Shown here one piece after another: positions 12,861 through 14,327 of a stretch of DNA of 14,327 nt. Position 1 is the first letter of the stretch. Each line of letters begins with the position of its first letter. The notes below the pieces were generated by a model. The model saw only the letters and a list, made by a program, of their open reading frames with translations, had not been told where the DNA came from and ran no database searches. The stretch comes from Solirubrobacterales bacterium 70-9 (lineage in GTDB: Bacteria > Actinomycetota > Thermoleophilia > Solirubrobacterales > 70-9), in the NCBI GenBank assembly GCA_001898095.1, contig MKSH01000019.1, forward strand, positions 6,943 to 21,269. Direction: 5' to 3'. Both the position numbers and the translations under genes were made by a program.

Positions 12861-13433
12861 ATGAGGGTCCTGGGCATATCCGGAAGCCTGCGCCGGGACT
12901 CCTTCAACACCGCCCTACTGCGGGCAGCCGCCGAGCGGCTGCCCGGCGGGGTGGAGTTCGTCGCCTTCGAGCGGCTGGCGGAGATCCCGGCCTACGACGC
13001 CGACCTCGAGCAGGGCGGGACGCCCGCCGCGGTCGCCGAGCTGCGCGCGGAGATGCGCGCCGCCGACGCGGTCCTGGTCTCCACCCCCGAGTACAACCAC
13101 TCGATCCCGGGCGCGCTGAAGAACGCGCTCGACTGGGCCTCGCGGCCGGCCGGCGAGAGCGCCCTGATGGGCACCCCGGCGGCGGTGATCGGCGCCTCGA
13201 CCGGGATGTTCGGGGCGGTCTGGGCACAGGCCGAGACGCGCAAGGTGCTGGGCGCCCTCGGTGGCCGCGTGCTGGAGCGCGAATTCCCCTTCGCCCGAGC
13301 CCAAGAAGCCTTCGCCGACGGCGAGCTGACGCTCACCCCGGAGCAGTCGGAGGCGCTGGAGGACATCCTCCGCGAGCTGATCGCCTCCGCCGAGGAGGCA
13401 AACGAAGCGCGCGCCGCCGCCGCCGCGGCTTAG
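12861..13433 (+). CDS. NADPH-dependent FMN reductase / flavodoxin-fold oxidoreductase
   Basis: A 190-residue flavodoxin-like protein. ISGSLRRDSFN (6-16) is the FMN phosphate-binding loop, and STPEYNHSIPGALKNALDW is the second flavin-binding signature of the NADPH_FMN_red family (azoreductase, chromate and quinone reductases). GASTGMFGAVWAQAETRKVL is the usual following segment. The C-terminus ends in an alanine-rich tail. Expected reaction: NAD(P)H-driven reduction of FMN or a quinone-like substrate in the cytoplasm. A strong AGGAGG (12848-12853), within the last codons of yceI, lies 7 nt before the ATG; an earlier in-frame ATG at 12807 would overlap yceI and adds no conserved sequence. It shares the yceI operon and its divergent MarR regulator, supporting a role in electrophile or quinone detoxification. 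Confidence 0.93.
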   Translation: MRVLGISGSLRRDSFNTALLRAAAERLPGGVEFVAFERLAEIPAYDADLEQGGTPAAVAELRAEMRAADAVLVSTPEYNHSIPGALKNALDWASRPAGESALMGTPAAVIGASTGMFGAVWAQAETRKVLGALGGRVLEREFPFARAQEAFADGELTLTPEQSEALEDILRELIASAEEANEARAAAAAA

Positions 13434-13477
13434 CGGCGCGAGTCGCGCTCGGCGCGTCAGGACCCCCCAGGCGCGCC

Positions 13478-13509
13478 GCGGGCGACTAACCGCGCGGGCG
13501 ACTAACCGC
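13478..13509. repeat. 16-bp perfect tandem duplication at the DUF4189 gene stop
   Basis: GCGGGCGACTAACCGC occurs at 13478-13493 and again at 13494-13509 with no gap. The second copy contains the stop codon (TAG on the minus strand) and the last codons of the DUF4189 gene. It is probably a recent replication-slippage duplication in the convergent intergenic space. Confidence 0.85.
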
Positions 13510-13876
13510 TGTAGATCCAGGCGTACTTCTTCGCCGTCGGTTCGTGGGCGCGCTCGCGCGCCTTGGCGAAGGCGAGGTTCTTGGTCAGGCCGACCCCGGC
13601 GACGAAGACGCCGTTGCGCTTCAGCACCAGCGCCGCGTACTGGTTGGCGACCCAGACGGCGAGCCGGCAACCGAGCTGGTGGCACTCGTGGAGGGCACGC
13701 TGCTTGGCCCGGTGGGCGGTCGGATAGTCGTAGGACACGCCGACCTTGCCGGTCCGCGGGCTGACCGCGATCGCGCCCCAGTCGGCGGCGGCCAGCGCCG
13801 GTGCGGCGAGGCCGAGCGCAAGCGCGCAGACCGCTGCAAGGACAAGGACTCGTGAGCGCTTCGTTCTCCCTGACAT
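13502..13876 (-). CDS. Secreted DUF4189-domain protein
   Basis: A 124-residue protein. A Sec signal peptide is clear: basic start MSGRTKRSR, hydrophobic core VLVLAAVCALALGLA, and APALAA as a likely cleavage site near residue 31. The mature part begins DWGAIAVSPRTGKVGVSYDYPTA and continues with AKQRALHECHQLGCRLAVWV, the DUF4189 pattern; the two cysteines probably form a disulfide. The ending LTKNLAFAKARERAHEP is also usual for the family. Function is unknown. The ATG at 13876 is chosen because a longer frame to 14188 would run antiparallel-style through the hemolysin III gene and put the signal peptide in mid-protein. It is preceded by a sigma-B-type promoter, so it is likely a stress- or stationary-phase-induced exported protein. 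Confidence 0.85.
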   Translation of the reverse strand: MSGRTKRSRVLVLAAVCALALGLAAPALAAADWGAIAVSPRTGKVGVSYDYPTAHRAKQRALHECHQLGCRLAVWVANQYAALVLKRNGVFVAGVGLTKNLAFAKARERAHEPTAKKYAWIYSG

Positions 13877-13885
13877 GCGCCGCTC

Positions 13886-13909
13886 ATACCCAGTTTCGAG
13901 TCGGTAAAC
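13886..13909 (-). promoter_or_regulatory. Sigma-B/sigma-F-type promoter GTTTAC-N12-GGGTAT
   Basis: On the minus strand GTTTAC (13909-13904) and GGGTAT (13891-13886) are separated by exactly 12 nt. This matches the general-stress sigma-B consensus (GTTTAA-N12-14-GGGTAT) with one mismatch, and the related actinobacterial sigma-F form. The -10 ends 9 nt before the DUF4189 ATG, with no clear Shine-Dalgarno between. Confidence 0.65.
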
Positions 13910-13920
13910 ACTCAGGTGTC

Positions 13921-14327
13921 TCAGGCTTTCGGGAGTGCCCAGAAGGCGATCACCGAGAAATGCACCACGGCGGCAGCGAGGACGAAGGCGTGGAAGACCT
14001 CGTGGTAGCCGAAGATCGCCGGGTTGGGATTCGGCCGCTGGACCGCGTAGACGACGGCGCCCGCCGTATATAGGAGCCCGCCTCCCACCAGCATCAGGGC
14101 GCCGGTCGGGCCGAGCGTCGACCAGAGGTCCGGGAAGGCCGCGGCGGCGACCCAGCCGATCGAGAGGTAGACCGCCGCCGAGACCCATTTCGGGTGGCCG
14201 ATCCAGACCATCTCGACGATCGCCCCGGCGATCGCCCCGACCCAGACGACGACCAGGATCGCGGTGGCGAGGGCGCCGTTCATGACCAGCAGGGCGAACG
14301 GCGTGTAGGTGCCGGCGGTGAGGAAGA
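13921..14327 (-). CDS. Hemolysin III family membrane protein (C-terminal part; 5' end outside window)
   Basis: The frame is open to the right edge of the window, giving about 135 residues; the internal ATG at 14283 is not the real start, because the conserved FLTAGTYTPFALLV lies before it. Visible hydrophobic segments include ATAILVVVWVGAIAGAIVEMVW, a helix around YLSIGWVAAAAFP, ALMLVGGGLLYTAGAVVYA, and the last one FHAFVLAAAVVHFSVIAFWAL. The HEVFHAFVLAAAVVH segment with its three histidines is the zinc-site signature of the HlyIII/PAQR-like (CREST) superfamily. Bacterial members are integral membrane proteins, probably hydrolase-like; a true haemolysin role is not implied. It ends 44 bp upstream of the DUF4189 gene on the same strand. 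Confidence 0.93.
   Translation of the reverse strand, partial: FLTAGTYTPFALLVMNGALATAILVVVWVGAIAGAIVEMVWIGHPKWVSAAVYLSIGWVAAAAFPDLWSTLGPTGALMLVGGGLLYTAGAVVYAVQRPNPNPAIFGYHEVFHAFVLAAAVVHFSVIAFWALPKA

Noticed and set aside
13436..13448. GCGCG-AGT-CGCGC hairpin after the FMN reductase gene
   Set aside because: Five base pairs in GC-rich DNA is close to chance and no T-run follows. Not called as a terminator.
1..14327. CRISPR arrays, tRNA or rRNA genes, insertion-sequence transposases, origins
   Set aside because: No regularly spaced repeats, no cloverleaf-like sequences, no transposase motifs and no DnaA-box cluster were seen on reading both strands.

Overview
The window is GC-rich (roughly 70% by eye) and densely coded on both strands. 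It carries actinobacterial-style signals: -10-like hexamers only 6-10 nt from start codons, GTG starts and GC-ending codons. The gene set (a topA-tmk-holB cluster, a GT2 plus DUF2304 pair, ArsR and MarR regulators, a DUF4189 protein) fits a free-living high-GC actinobacterium. A deep-branching class such as Thermoleophilia (Solirubrobacter/Conexibacter type) is my best guess; that placement is inference, because no rRNA or other marker is present.

Layout. 1-213: 3' end of an ArsR-type regulator, closed by a perfect 19-bp hairpin. 262-2414 (minus): a two-component system with the kinase gene upstream of the OmpR/PhoB-type regulator gene, separated by a 107-bp AT-richer spacer. 2453-3699 (plus, divergent from the kinase): GT2 glycosyltransferase and DUF2304 membrane partner with an ATGA overlap. 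3761-5029 (plus): a c-di-GMP phosphodiesterase (EAL) fused to a DICT-like domain. 5067-9244 (minus): holB, tmk and topA, transcribed topA-tmk-holB; the topoisomerase is of the archaeal type. 9345-11062 (plus): sugar-nucleotide epimerase and SirC/CysG-type precorrin-2 dehydrogenase. 11063-11672: a 610-bp convergent gap with no convincing gene but four hairpins. 11673-13433: a MarR regulator divergent from a YceI and NADPH-FMN reductase operon, with one dyad placed to control both promoters. 13502-14327 (minus): a secreted DUF4189 protein with a textbook sigma-B-type promoter, and the 3' part of a hemolysin III-family membrane protein.

How the parts work together. The topA-tmk-holB cluster supplies DNA topology, dTTP synthesis and the replicative clamp loader. 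The MarR-YceI-FMN reductase block looks like a small redox or quinone-stress response unit. The kinase/regulator pair resembles PhoR/PhoP or SenX3/RegX3 in domain order.

Most worth a second look: (1) a 45-bp element present three times (5039-5083, 6216-6260, 11601-11645) with a conserved outer stem and a variable but still pairing inner hairpin, each copy at the 3' end of a minus-strand gene; (2) an archaeal-type topoisomerase I inside a bacterial-type operon, with lysine codon use unlike its neighbours; (3) two further long perfect inverted repeats in the 11063-11672 gap; (4) the GTTTAC-N12-GGGTAT promoter of the DUF4189 gene; (5) a 16-codon mini-ORF bridging topA and tmk in frame with tmk.
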